Notes: generated by a model not told the origin, from the sequence alone. 64,000 nucleotides of DNA from Enorma sp964624825 (GCA_964624825.1 CAZUYD010000009.1:1-64000), one strand, 5' to 3'. Shown: positions 43,596 to 54,785, counted from the first letter of the stretch. Numbers and translations: made by a program.

Positions 43596-44927
43596 TTGAA
43601 CATCACTGCTTCTGACGTCGAGAACGGCAAGCTCACCGCGACGGTTACCATCGCTGCCGCCGACGTTGACAACGAGATCAAGAAGGCGTACCGCGCCGCC
43701 GCCAAGAAATATCGTTTCCCGGGCTTCCGTGCGGGCAAGGCGCCGCGTCCGGTCATCGACAGCATGCTTGGTTCTCAGGCCGTCCTCGCCGACGCCACCG
43801 AGAAGATCGTTTCCTCCAATGCCCCGCTTATCCTGAATGAGCTCGATATCGTGCCTGTCAAGGACGGCGATTTCCAGGACATCGAGATCGCGAAGGATCA
43901 CGAGGATTACACCTTCAAGGTCGAGTACACGCTCCGTCCCATGCCCGAGCTTTCTTCCTATGAGCCCGTCTCCATCGAGATGCCGCCCGCGGAGGTCACC
44001 GAGTCCGAGATCGACGCCCAGGTGTCCATGCTCATGAGCTACCAGGCGCGCTTCGAAGATGTCGAGGACCGCGGCATCGAGGACGAGGATTTCGTGACCC
44101 TTTCCGTTACGGATGTCAAGAACGCCGAGGCGCTTGCCGGCGACAGCCGCATGTTTGCTCTGGGCTCGGGCGCGCTGCCCGCGGTCGTCGAGGATGCGCT
44201 TAAGGGCATGAAGCTCGAGGAGACCAAGGAGGTCTCCTGGACGCCTGAGGGTGAGGACGCAGAAGAGGCGACCGCCGCGTTCACGGTCAACGGCATCAAG
44301 GCGCGCGTGACCCCCGAGCTGACCGACGAGCTCGCCAAGGAGGCGTTCGGCTTCGATGACATCGCCGCGATGCGCGACGCCGTGAAGCTCGAGATCCAGC
44401 AGGATAAGGAGTCCCGTCTGCCCGGCATCAAGGAGAGCCGCGCGGTCGCCGCGCTTGCCGAGCGTCTTGAGCTTGAGGAGATGGATGAAGATTACGAGCA
44501 GTCTGTCTTCCAGGAACTTGGTCAGACCTTCCTGCAGAACCTGAGCGCGCGCGGCATGAATCTCGATCAGTGGCTCCAGGCCAATCGTCTCAGCTCGGAG
44601 GAGTTCATCGAGGACCTGCATCGTCAGGCAAACGACGTCGCCCGCGAGTCCCTGGCGCTCGACGCGCTTGCCCGCGAGCTCAAGGTCGAGGTCGCCCCAG
44701 AGGATATCGACGCCGAATTCGAGAAGGCCGGCGTCGAGGACGTTGAGGCATCGAAGGCCTCATTCATTTCCGAGGGTCGTATGCCCGCCATCCGCGACTC
44801 CATCCGCCGTTCCAAGGCGTGCGACTGGCTCGTCGAGAACGCGCAGGTGACCGAGGTTGACGAAACCGCCCAGGCTGCAGCGGACGAGGAGTCGAACGAG
44901 GAGCCGAGCGAAGAGGCTGCTGAGTAG
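43596..44927 (+). CDS. tig: Trigger factor (peptidyl-prolyl isomerase, ribosome-associated chaperone)
   Basis: Trigger factor binds the ribosome exit tunnel through its N-terminal domain and shields nascent chains. The 443-aa product contains the ribosome-binding signature KKYRFPGFRAGKAPRPVI. A central FKBP-like part follows (EDFVTLSVTDV ... FALGSGALPAVVEDALKGM), somewhat degenerate, then a long helical C-terminal domain and an acidic tail. TTG start at 43596 with GAGGAGG upstream; in-frame ATGs are too far downstream. It precedes clpP-clpX, a classic arrangement. Confidence 0.95.
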   Translation: MNITASDVENGKLTATVTIAAADVDNEIKKAYRAAAKKYRFPGFRAGKAPRPVIDSMLGSQAVLADATEKIVSSNAPLILNELDIVPVKDGDFQDIEIAKDHEDYTFKVEYTLRPMPELSSYEPVSIEMPPAEVTESEIDAQVSMLMSYQARFEDVEDRGIEDEDFVTLSVTDVKNAEALAGDSRMFALGSGALPAVVEDALKGMKLEETKEVSWTPEGEDAEEATAAFTVNGIKARVTPELTDELAKEAFGFDDIAAMRDAVKLEIQQDKESRLPGIKESRAVAALAERLELEEMDEDYEQSVFQELGQTFLQNLSARGMNLDQWLQANRLSSEEFIEDLHRQANDVARESLALDALARELKVEVAPEDIDAEFEKAGVEDVEASKASFISEGRMPAIRDSIRRSKACDWLVENAQVTEVDETAQAAADEESNEEPSEEAAE

Positions 44928-45066
44928 CTCCGAGCGGCGTTTCTCGTGCGCACCTGCGCACGCTTTGGGTAGAGTATACCGGTGAACCGGATCATGTGCG
45001 GTGGTCGGCCTCGTGAGCGAGCGCTGGGCGCCGCACCTGTTTGTAGACCTTATCGAAAGGAGCAGC

Positions 45067-45690
45067 ATGCTTTCCCGAATCGATTCGGCGCTTGTCCCGT
45101 ATGTAATTGAGCAAACGCCGCGTGGTGAGCGCAGCTACGATATCTACTCGCGCCTGCTGAACGATCGCATCGTGTTTTTGGGCGAAGAGATCAACTCGGT
45201 TACCGCTAACCTGGTGATTGCCCAGCTCCTGCACCTGGAAAGCCAAGATGCCGAGAAGGATATCTCGCTCTACATCAACTCCCCGGGCGGTGAGGTGTAC
45301 TCGGGGCTCGCGATCCTCGACACCATGAACTTCATCAAGCCCGATGTCTCGACCATCTGCGTGGGCATGGCCGCCTCCATGGCAGCGGTGCTGCTTGCAT
45401 GCGGTGCCAAGGGCAAGCGCTTCTGCCTGCCCAACTCGATGGTCATGATCCATCAGCCGAGCGGCGGCGCCCAGGGTCAGCAGACCGAGATCGAGATCGT
45501 CGCGCAGGAGATCAAACAAACGCGGCGCAACCTGAATCAGATCCTCTCCGACGCTACCGGGCAACCCTTCGAGCGCGTCGAGCAGGATACCGAGCGCGAT
45601 CACTACATGCGCGCTCAGGCCGCACTCGAATACGGCCTTGTCGATCGCATCATCTCGTCCCGCTCCGATACCGCGAAGGATGCTGAATAA
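45067..45690 (+). CDS. clpP: ClpP protease subunit
   Basis: This is the 207-aa serine peptidase of the barrel-shaped Clp protease. LYINSPGGEVYSGLAI (oxyanion region), the catalytic Ser in GMAASMAAVLL, His in SMVMIHQPSGG and Asp in the EQDTERD segment are all visible. The ATG at 45067 has GAAAGGAGC upstream; the frame to 45001 adds an unrelated sequence. Its TAA overlaps the clpX ATG by one base, coupling the two. Confidence 0.95.
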   Translation: MLSRIDSALVPYVIEQTPRGERSYDIYSRLLNDRIVFLGEEINSVTANLVIAQLLHLESQDAEKDISLYINSPGGEVYSGLAILDTMNFIKPDVSTICVGMAASMAAVLLACGAKGKRFCLPNSMVMIHQPSGGAQGQQTEIEIVAQEIKQTRRNLNQILSDATGQPFERVEQDTERDHYMRAQAALEYGLVDRIISSRSDTAKDAE

Positions 45691-47144
45691 TGGCAATGAA
45701 CCCTCGCTCCGGCATACCGGGGCCGCGCGACCAATCGATGCCCGGCGACCCCATTCATTGCTCGTTTTGCGGAAAAAGACAGGAGCAGGTGCGCAAGCTC
45801 GTTAAAGGGCCAAAAAACACCTATATCTGCGATGAGTGCGTCGCTGCCTGCATGGAGATCCTCGAGGAATCCCTTGCGAACGATTTCCTGGCGGCAAACC
45901 CCGGCATCACGCCCGAGATGCTCGCTAACATGGGCTATGGCGACGCGGCGCTCCCCGAGGCCGAGGCAGAGTCCGTGGATGAGCCGGAGGAAGCGTCCAA
46001 GCAGGTGATCGAGCGGGTGCCCACCCCGCACGAGATTTACGATGAGCTCTCGCAGTACGTGATGGGGCAAGAAGATGCTAAGCGCGCGATGTCCGTAGCG
46101 GTCTACAACCACTATCGTCGCGTCATCGAAGGCGGGGCTGCCGAGGGTGCAAACGACGAGAGCGATGGGCGCGTGCGCTATAAGCCCTTGGGCAAGCATG
46201 CCGCTCCGGTCGACGACCTCTCGGACGTCGAGCTTGCGAAATCGAACATCATGCTGTTAGGGCCTACCGGCACGGGCAAGACGCTGCTCGCGCAGACGCT
46301 CGCGCGCATCCTTGAAGTGCCGTTCGCCATCGCCGACGCCACCACGCTCACCGAGGCCGGCTATGTGGGCGAGGATGTAGAGAACATCCTGCTCAAGCTC
46401 ATCAACGCTGCCGATGGCGACATTGAGCGAGCGCAGGTCGGCATCATCTACATCGACGAGATCGATAAGGTCGCGCGCAAGGCGGAGAACCTCTCCATTA
46501 CCCGTGACGTTTCGGGCGAGGGGGTGCAGCAGGCGCTCTTGAAGATTCTTGAGGGCACGGTGGCGAGCGTACCGCCCCAGGGCGGGCGCAAGCACCCCCA
46601 GCAGGAGCTGCTGCAAATCGATACGACGAACATTCTCTTCATCTGTGGCGGCGCATTCGTGGGGCTCGATAAGATCATCGCCGATCGCGTGGGCAACAAG
46701 GGTATTGGCTTCAACTCCGAGATTGCCGGCCCGACGTCCACCGATGAGAACGATCTGCTTCGCCAAGTGCTCCCGCAAGATTTGAACGCATTCGGCATGA
46801 TTCCCGAATTCATCGGGCGCACGCCGGTGATCACGCAGACGCAGGCACTCGATGAGGACGACCTGGTCGCCATTTTGACCGAGCCGCGCAACGCCATCGC
46901 CAAGCAGTACCGGCGCATGTTCCAGCTCGAGGGCTGCGAGCTCACCTTTGAGCCCGATGCGCTGTACGAGATCGCTCGCTTGGCACTCGCCCGCAAGACG
47001 GGCGCGCGCGGCCTGCGTTCCATCTGCGAGGATGTGCTCCAGCAGACCATGTTCGATTTGCCGAGCGAGCAGGGCGTATCAGAGGTGATCGTCACGCCTG
47101 CTGCGGTGCGCGGCGAAGAGCAGCCGCGGCGCGTCGCGGCTTAG
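45690..47144 (+). CDS. clpX: ATP-dependent unfoldase ClpX
   Basis: ClpX unfolds tagged proteins and feeds them to ClpP. The 484-aa product has the N-terminal zinc-binding domain (CSFCGKRQEQV ... CDECVAAC), Walker A (LLGPTGTGKTLLAQ), Walker B (IIYIDEIDKVARK), the pore-loop GYVGEDVENIL, and the IGF-like loop region INCGGAF-type FICGGAFVGLDKI used to bind ClpP. A ~20-residue acidic insert follows the zinc domain. The start overlaps the clpP stop. Confidence 0.96.
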   Translation: MAMNPRSGIPGPRDQSMPGDPIHCSFCGKRQEQVRKLVKGPKNTYICDECVAACMEILEESLANDFLAANPGITPEMLANMGYGDAALPEAEAESVDEPEEASKQVIERVPTPHEIYDELSQYVMGQEDAKRAMSVAVYNHYRRVIEGGAAEGANDESDGRVRYKPLGKHAAPVDDLSDVELAKSNIMLLGPTGTGKTLLAQTLARILEVPFAIADATTLTEAGYVGEDVENILLKLINAADGDIERAQVGIIYIDEIDKVARKAENLSITRDVSGEGVQQALLKILEGTVASVPPQGGRKHPQQELLQIDTTNILFICGGAFVGLDKIIADRVGNKGIGFNSEIAGPTSTDENDLLRQVLPQDLNAFGMIPEFIGRTPVITQTQALDEDDLVAILTEPRNAIAKQYRRMFQLEGCELTFEPDALYEIARLALARKTGARGLRSICEDVLQQTMFDLPSEQGVSEVIVTPAAVRGEEQPRRVAA

Positions 47145-47148
47145 GCGC

Positions 47149-47167
47149 ATCGCTCGGTAGCGATTTG
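47149..47167 (+). terminator. Weak hairpin after clpX
   Basis: A 6-bp stem (ATCGCT / AGCGAT) with a CGGT loop is followed by only TTG. Confidence 0.35.
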
Positions 47168-47275
47168 ACATGACGGCCTGACACCTGGCTTGAATCGAGC
47201 GCGGCGCTGTCGATGCGGTGCCGCGCTCGGCTGCATGCCAGATTACCTGCTGCGTGCTGGCGCGAGTGGCGGCGC

Positions 47276-47302
47276 TTGCCGGAAACGATCCTGTGCTATC
47301 CT
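47276..47302 (+). promoter_or_regulatory. Candidate valS promoter
   Basis: TTGCCG (47276-47281) and TATCCT (47297-47302) are 15 bp apart, and a TGn extension (TGC) precedes the -10. It lies 54 bp before valS. No T-box leader is seen. Confidence 0.4.
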
Positions 47303-47355
47303 AAACGAGCTGCATAGCGCACGTACAGTCGATGCATCTTCGAAAGGCGGCCAAC

Positions 47356-50073
<2,718 letters not shown>

Positions 50074-50168
50074 GGACGGATCGATTGCATGCGGCCGCCC
50101 GCGGCGGCGTTGAGGGTCGTCGCGGGTTTCTGTCAACAGTTTGAGTTCCGTGCAATCAGTTGCTTTGC

Positions 50169-50200
50169 CGAACAGCTCGAGCGGCCGCTCGAGCTGTTCG
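50169..50200. repeat. Perfect 32-bp palindrome
   Basis: CGAACAGCTCGAGCGG is followed directly by its exact reverse complement, with no loop. Such long perfect palindromes are rare. As RNA it would form a strong hairpin; as DNA it could be a protein-binding site. Confidence 0.9.
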
Positions 50201-50204
50201 AACG

Positions 50205-50241
50205 CGTGCTCGCCGTGCTTCGCGGGGCGCTCACGTTTTTT
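50205..50241 (+). terminator. Terminator after valS
   Basis: An imperfect stem (CGTG..CGCC paired with GGCG..CACG) is followed by TTTTTT. Confidence 0.65.
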
Positions 50242-50460
50242 GAGTAGGAGATTCCAAAGCGCGGCATCTGGGTTCTTCGGATCGAGCTCGTTGGCGTCGT
50301 AGCGGCAGCCTATAGAGCGCTCTTTTGCAGCCTTCCATAGCCGCGCGCGGCGTAGTTGAAACCATTTACAGGGCAACGGGTGCGCGTTGGCACCGTGCAT
50401 GAGCCAGCGCGGCATCACCTGAAACGACACGCTTGAAGGCGGGAGATGTGCTCAGAACGC

Positions 50461-51054
50461 TTAGGCAAAGGGTGAGCGCAGCAGTTCCGCGGCGTGGTCG
50501 AGAAGGAACTCATCGAAGATCTTCGCCGTCTTTCTGTGTATGCGCACGAACTGCTCGGCGTCCTCGGGGCCGAGCAGCATGAGGTAGTTTTCCTGGAGCG
50601 CGTGGTAATAGGTGAAGTATTGCTCGACGGCCTCGGTTCCTTTCTCGGTGAGCGCGATGTGGACGCGGCGCAGGTCGCGCTCATCGCGCTTCTTGGTTAC
50701 ATAGTCGCGTTCCTCGAGCGCGGCGACGATCTGCGTGACGCGCGGCCGGCTGATCCCCAAAAGGCTTGCAATCGACTGCGGCGTGTCAATTTGCGGTTTG
50801 ATATAGAGCGTGATCATGACCAAGGGCTCGCCTTGGAACACGCTTCGCATGAACGCGGCGGATGCCAGGTCGATCTTGATGTTCAAGTCCACGAGCTCGC
50901 TCGCAAGCTCGTTCAGCTTCTTGCGTTCCTCCGGTGAGAGGTCCTTGCGGTTCGGCTGCGGATCTCCCGCGGACGTCGAGACCGCGAGCAGGCGATCGGC
51001 CGCCTTGGCAAGCGCCTCGGTAGAGCTATGAGCTTCATGGGATATGACAGGCAT
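50461..51054 (-). CDS. MarR-family regulator (second)
   Basis: The 197-aa protein has a MarR winged helix: IDTPQSIASLLGISRPRVTQIVAALEERDYVTKKRDERDLRRVHIALTEKGTEAVEQYFTYYHAL. The N-terminal ~60 residues are extra. It lies 82 nt downstream of the small trigger-factor-like gene on the same strand and may be the last gene of the chaperonin transcript or independent. ATG with GAGGAA upstream. Its target is unknown. Confidence 0.88.
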   Translation of the reverse strand: MPVISHEAHSSTEALAKAADRLLAVSTSAGDPQPNRKDLSPEERKKLNELASELVDLNIKIDLASAAFMRSVFQGEPLVMITLYIKPQIDTPQSIASLLGISRPRVTQIVAALEERDYVTKKRDERDLRRVHIALTEKGTEAVEQYFTYYHALQENYLMLLGPEDAEQFVRIHRKTAKIFDEFLLDHAAELLRSPFA

Positions 51055-51136
51055 ACGTGTTCCTCAATCATTTCGTCGTGCATGCGCGCCGAGGAGCTTG
51101 TCTTATCAGGCGCACCCTCGCCGTCGCATGCCGTCG

Positions 51137-51577
51137 TCAAGCAGATGCACCCTGGGCGCATATCCAGTCGATGGCCTTGTTCCGGCGAACGGCGTCTCTA
51201 AGTCCGGCCAGATCCTCGCCAAAGAAGCGTCTCACGAGCTCCATGGTGCTCTGTTCGCGTTTGGCAATGGATTCCGCCTCGCGTTCGAGTTCCTCAGGTG
51301 AGGCATCAAAGCCCAGCTCGGCGATGACCTCTTTGATGACGAGCTCGGATTTTACCTCGTAAAACGCAAGCTCACGAAGTTCGTCTTCTTGCTTATCGAG
51401 GTCATCGCTCAGGTAGCTCAGGTAGGGGAGAAAATCGCCGCTGCTGAGGGCTTCATAATGCCTTCGATGACGAAGATCAAGTTTGATGGCTTGCAGTTCG
51501 TTTTCCACCGTTTCTGCGGGAACCTCGATATCGTAGGCCAACACGAAGCGTTTGAGCACCTCCGCGCGTTCGTTCAT
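51137..51577 (-). CDS. Stand-alone trigger-factor C-domain-like protein
   Basis: The 146-aa helical protein resembles the C-terminal domain of trigger factor: IKEVIAELGFDASPEELEREAESIAKREQSTMELVRRFFGEDLAGLRDAVRRNKAIDWICA. Its end parallels the tig product of this window (MPAIRDSIRRSKACDWLVE). No ribosome-binding or isomerase domain is present. The ATG at 51577 overlaps the GroEL stop (ATGA), with GGGAGGA upstream, so it is translationally coupled to the chaperonin. It is probably a small chaperone that hands substrates to, or works with, that chaperonin (inference). Confidence 0.7.
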   Translation of the reverse strand: MNERAEVLKRFVLAYDIEVPAETVENELQAIKLDLRHRRHYEALSSGDFLPYLSYLSDDLDKQEDELRELAFYEVKSELVIKEVIAELGFDASPEELEREAESIAKREQSTMELVRRFFGEDLAGLRDAVRRNKAIDWICAQGASA

Positions 51578-53211
51578 GCGCGTTCCTCCCGACGTTCTTC
51601 CACGGCCTTGCCAAAGACGGCTCCCTTGACTCCCAAAAAGGTTCCTGCAAGGGAGAGCGCGCCCGTGAGCGCATGCTTGGTCACGGACACAGGATCGATG
51701 ATGCCCGCTTCGATCATGTTTGCGAACCTGCCGCGTTTGGCATCGAAGCCCATGCCGGCGGGTTGCTCGAGCAAGCGCGCGACGATCGCCGCCCCGGCGT
51801 GTCCGGCGTTTTCGGCGATTTGGGCGGTCGGTGTCGTGAGGGCATCGGCCAGCAGGAGCGCCCCTGTTTGCTCTTCGCCCGGAAGCGTTTCGGCGCAGGC
51901 GCGCACGACCGGGACGAGGGAGATGAGCGCGCTCCCGCCCCCGGGGACGATGCCCTCTTCCCGGGCGGCTTTGGCGGCGCCCACGGCATCCTCGATACGC
52001 ATCTTGCGCTCCCACATCTCCGGCTTCGTCTGTCCGCCGACGGCGATGCGCGCCACTCCCGAGACGAAGGTTGCGAGGCGTTCCTGGTAGCGCTTGCGGT
52101 TGAACTCATAGTCGGTATGCTCGATGAGGTTTCTGAGTTCGTTTTCGCGTAGCCGCACGAGCTCGGGATTTCCCGCCGCGCCGGTAATTACCGTGCGCTT
52201 GTGGTTCACGAAGGCCCGCTCCGCACGACCCACCATCTCGCGGGTCACGCCGCGCACGTTCATGCCAAGCTCGCTCGTGACAAAGACGCCGCCGGTCTGC
52301 ACCGCCATGTCGTCCAGGCGCCAGCGACGCCCCTCGCCATAGAGCGGCGCCTTGATGCAGACGACGTCCATATCTCCCTCGGCTTTGTTCTGGAGCACCA
52401 TGCCGAGCGCATCTCCGGTGATGTCGTCGCAGATCACCAGAGCCGGGTGTCCGTCTTCGGCCGAGATGATCAAAAAGGGCAGCAGGTCTTGGGGGTCGGA
52501 GAAGCTCGCATCGGTCAGGAGGATATAGGGATCGAAGAGCTCGGATGTGCCCTCGCGCTCGTTGAGCGCCATGTTAGGGGTGATATGCCCCTGTTCGAAG
52601 ACGATGCCCTCGTCGATCTCGAGTTTGGTTTCCGTGCGTTGCGACTCCTCGACGTTGACCACGCCCTCCACGCCGACCGCATGGACAGCCTCGCCAACGA
52701 TGCGCGCCATATCTTCGTCGTCGCAGGAAATGGTAGCGATTTGGGTGAGGGTTTCGATGTCGCGGGCGGGTTCAGCCATGTCAGCGAGCGCCTCAAGCGC
52801 GCCCGTGCCCGCCGCCTGCAGGCCGCGACGCAGTGCGAGGGGGTCGGCACCGGCCTCGACCAGGCGCGTGCCGCGGACAAGCAGCTGTTGGGCGAGAACC
52901 ATTGCCGTGGTCGTGCCGTCTCCAACGGCGCTGCCGGCAGTCTGAGCAACCTCGCGCATGAGCCGCGCGCCCATCTCCTCAGCGGGATCCTCGAGTGCGA
53001 TGCTCTCTGCAACGGTCGCGCCGTCATTGGTGACGAGCGTCGGGGCGCTTGCCTCGGCGCGGTCGCGGTAGGCCGCTCCACGGACGTTGGCCTTCTGGTT
53101 CATGGCCACATAGCGTCCCTTGGGACCGAGCGTCACCTTTGCGGCGTCAGCCACCTTGTTTGCGCCCACGAGCATCCGAGCGCGGAAGTCTGATCGATAT
53201 TCGGTCGTCAT
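51574..53211 (-). CDS. Divergent GroEL-type (group I) chaperonin
   Basis: The 545-aa product has group I chaperonin landmarks: MLVGANKVADAAKVTLGPKGRYVAM at the N-terminus, the ATP-hydrolysis motif VGDGTTTAMVLA (~residues 96-107) and EEGIVPGGGSALI near the end. It differs from standard GroEL by an ~11-residue insertion before the first ATP motif (NQKANVRGAAYRDRAE), an altered apical-domain opening (GHITPNMALNEREGTSELFDPYILL instead of a GYISPYF-type segment), and a charged tail (EERREERA) instead of Gly-Gly-Met repeats. No groES lies beside it and no CIRCE element was seen. ATG 53211 is preferred to TTG 53247. It is probably a specialised paralogue for neighbouring enzymes. Confidence 0.85.
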   Translation of the reverse strand: MTTEYRSDFRARMLVGANKVADAAKVTLGPKGRYVAMNQKANVRGAAYRDRAEASAPTLVTNDGATVAESIALEDPAEEMGARLMREVAQTAGSAVGDGTTTAMVLAQQLLVRGTRLVEAGADPLALRRGLQAAGTGALEALADMAEPARDIETLTQIATISCDDEDMARIVGEAVHAVGVEGVVNVEESQRTETKLEIDEGIVFEQGHITPNMALNEREGTSELFDPYILLTDASFSDPQDLLPFLIISAEDGHPALVICDDITGDALGMVLQNKAEGDMDVVCIKAPLYGEGRRWRLDDMAVQTGGVFVTSELGMNVRGVTREMVGRAERAFVNHKRTVITGAAGNPELVRLRENELRNLIEHTDYEFNRKRYQERLATFVSGVARIAVGGQTKPEMWERKMRIEDAVGAAKAAREEGIVPGGGSALISLVPVVRACAETLPGEEQTGALLLADALTTPTAQIAENAGHAGAAIVARLLEQPAGMGFDAKRGRFANMIEAGIIDPVSVTKHALTGALSLAGTFLGVKGAVFGKAVEERREERA

Positions 53212-53255
53212 AGATTCAGAAGCAGTCCTTTCTCGTGCTCGCGCCAAAACAAGAA

Positions 53256-53295
53256 GGCGGATGCCCGCCGCCGTTCACGGAGGCCGGCATCCGCC
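53256..53295 (-). terminator. Hairpin between the PanB-like and chaperonin genes
   Basis: A perfect 10-bp stem (GGCGGATGCC / GGCATCCGCC) is followed on the minus strand by T-rich TTCTTGTTTT. It ends only ~30-45 nt before the chaperonin start, so no promoter fits between them. It may be a leaky terminator or processing site inside one operon. Confidence 0.6.
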
Positions 53296-53340
53296 GCCAC
53301 AACCTTCGATATGCGTTGCATCAAGGGTATCAAATGACGC

Positions 53341-54213
53341 TTAGACCGCGTCCATCATTGCCTGGAACTTCTCGAGCTCCTCAGGATCCATGTGGTAGCC
53401 GTGCTTGTCCTCGGGGTAGCCGCCCTCGCGCACGTCCTTCGCCCACGCGGCGTAGGCACCCATGAGGAAGGGGAGCAGGTCGGCGTACTTCTTGGCGTGG
53501 GACGCCATGTTGGGATTCATGCCGAAGGTGTCCATATCGACCATCTCGGAGCCGTCGCAGGCGCCGCCGCCGGCGATGGAAACCACGGGCACGCGCAGCT
53601 TCTTGGCGATGGCGTTGGAAACCTCGATGGGCGTGAGCTCGATGGTCATGCCGCCCATGCCGTTCTCCTGATACTCATAACCCCACTTGAAGATGCGGAA
53701 GGCGTCCTCGGCGGTCTTGCCCACGCGCTTGTAGCCCGTTGCGTTGGTTTGCCAACCCGATATCGCGCCGATGTGGCCGTAGGTGGGCACATAGTTATCG
53801 GACATGAACTTGAGGATCTCGTTGGTGATGCCCATGGGAAGCATCGAGTCGGCGCCTGCATAGACCCAGCGGGCACCCCAGCGCACAGCCAGGGACTTGT
53901 CCGCGTATACGCCGGTGGGCATGTAGTAATTGATGTGGATGATATTGGTGTAGGTGCGATAGGTCTCGATTGTCAGCGTGCCGACGGTCAGCTCATCCTC
54001 AAAGTCAACGCCGCTCTTTCCTATCACGAGGGCAGGGGTGCGAAGAATGTCGCAATTCGCCATCTCGGCGGCCAAGCCAAAGATTGGCCCCAGCATGGCG
54101 GGACACATCTGCACGATTTTCTCGCCGCGATTCTTCATCTGCTGGAGTTTGTTGAGGCTTTTCCGTGTCTTTGAGGCGGTCGACATCTTGATCTTTGGCT
54201 GCTGGGCTTCCAT
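53341..54213 (-). CDS. PanB (ketopantoate hydroxymethyltransferase)-like protein with altered active site
   Basis: The 290-aa protein aligns with PanB, a TIM-barrel enzyme that moves a hydroxymethyl group from methylene-tetrahydrofolate to ketoisovalerate. Homology is clear in the second half: YGHIGAISGWQTNATGYKRVGKTAEDAF, TIELTPIEVSNAIAKKLRVPVVSIAGGGACDGSEM and DTFGM. The catalytic Glu (~182) is kept. Positions that in E. coli PanB hold Asp45, Asp84, Lys112 and Glu114 appear here as IGKS (64-67), INYY (94-97) and VYAGAD (117-122), so the metal and substrate ligands seem lost. The ATG at 54213 has GGAGGG upstream. It is probably a different C1 or aldol-type reaction; the alignment was by eye. 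Confidence 0.75.
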   Translation of the reverse strand: MEAQQPKIKMSTASKTRKSLNKLQQMKNRGEKIVQMCPAMLGPIFGLAAEMANCDILRTPALVIGKSGVDFEDELTVGTLTIETYRTYTNIIHINYYMPTGVYADKSLAVRWGARWVYAGADSMLPMGITNEILKFMSDNYVPTYGHIGAISGWQTNATGYKRVGKTAEDAFRIFKWGYEYQENGMGGMTIELTPIEVSNAIAKKLRVPVVSIAGGGACDGSEMVDMDTFGMNPNMASHAKKYADLLPFLMGAYAAWAKDVREGGYPEDKHGYHMDPEELEKFQAMMDAV

Positions 54214-54560
54214 GGGATGACCCTCCTTCTGCACGGGGAACGCTGAGGCCGGTTGGCCAATCCGTACGAGTTCAGTGTAGCCGACATGCTGTAGCGATAA
54301 TGGTTAGTTTAGAAAATTACCGTTTGCCGGATACGGGTGACCGTTCACCGTGAGGAAGCGGCAGGGTCAAGATCTCCTTCGGCCGAAAGAACGCTTGGGA
54401 ACATGCGCTCATTCCGACAGGTTGTTGGGGTGCAGGGTGCTATTAGCTGCACTTTGTCGGATGTCCCCGCGCGCCGCACAAGCGTAAAAGAATGTTGTCG
54501 GGCGGCGGGCACGAGCGCTCGCTGCAAGGAGCGGGACATGCCGCGCAAGAGGAGGACACC
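54214..54560. other. Divergent control region of the PanB-like and DUF1858-like genes
   Basis: 347 bp without a gene. On the minus strand TACACT (54279-54274) is a possible -10 for the PanB-like gene. A nested dyad at 54414-54460 (CCGACA ... GTGCAG / CTGCAC ... TGTCGG) lies 100 bp before the small gene. Confidence 0.4.
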
Positions 54561-54785
54561 ATGGGACTTTCCGTTGATTCCAAGATCAAGCTCATCATGA
54601 AGAACCCGGATGCGGTCGCGGTCATCGACAAGTATACGCCAGGCTTCGCTTCGAATCCTCAAATGAAGATGGTTCAGGGTCTTACCTTCCGCAAGCTTGC
54701 CTCCTTCCCGCAGTCTAAAGAGGCGGGCATTACCGACGAGGTTGTGGAGGAGATCGACGCGCAGCTGAAGGCGCTTGACGACTAG
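54561..54785 (+). CDS. Small DUF1858-like helical protein
   Basis: The 74-aa protein (MGLSVDSKIKLIMKNPDAVA ... TPGFASNPQMKMVQGLTFRKLASFPQ ... VVEEIDAQLKALDD) is an all-helical domain resembling DUF1858 and a helical domain appended to some glycosidases and esterases of gut Firmicutes/Coriobacteriia. Here it stands alone. ATG at 54561 with GAGGAGG upstream. It is divergent from the PanB-like gene and next to the PucR gene. It may be a small partner subunit of one of the C1 enzymes (inference). Confidence 0.7.
   Translation: MGLSVDSKIKLIMKNPDAVAVIDKYTPGFASNPQMKMVQGLTFRKLASFPQSKEAGITDEVVEEIDAQLKALDD

Larger units (their letters stand above)
50074..50460. other. 387-bp gap after valS
   Basis: Holds a 32-bp palindrome and a terminator (separate entries). 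A minus-strand frame (50023-50430) overlaps the valS end, has no domain and is not accepted as a gene. Confidence 0.5.

Noticed and set aside
47168..47355. T-box leader upstream of valS
   Set aside because: The leader is short and neither the T-box sequence nor a terminator/antiterminator pair was seen.
53212..53340. CIRCE (HrcA) element upstream of the chaperonin gene
   Set aside because: No TTAGCACTC-N9-GAGTGCTAA-like repeat is present; the only dyad is the GC-rich hairpin.
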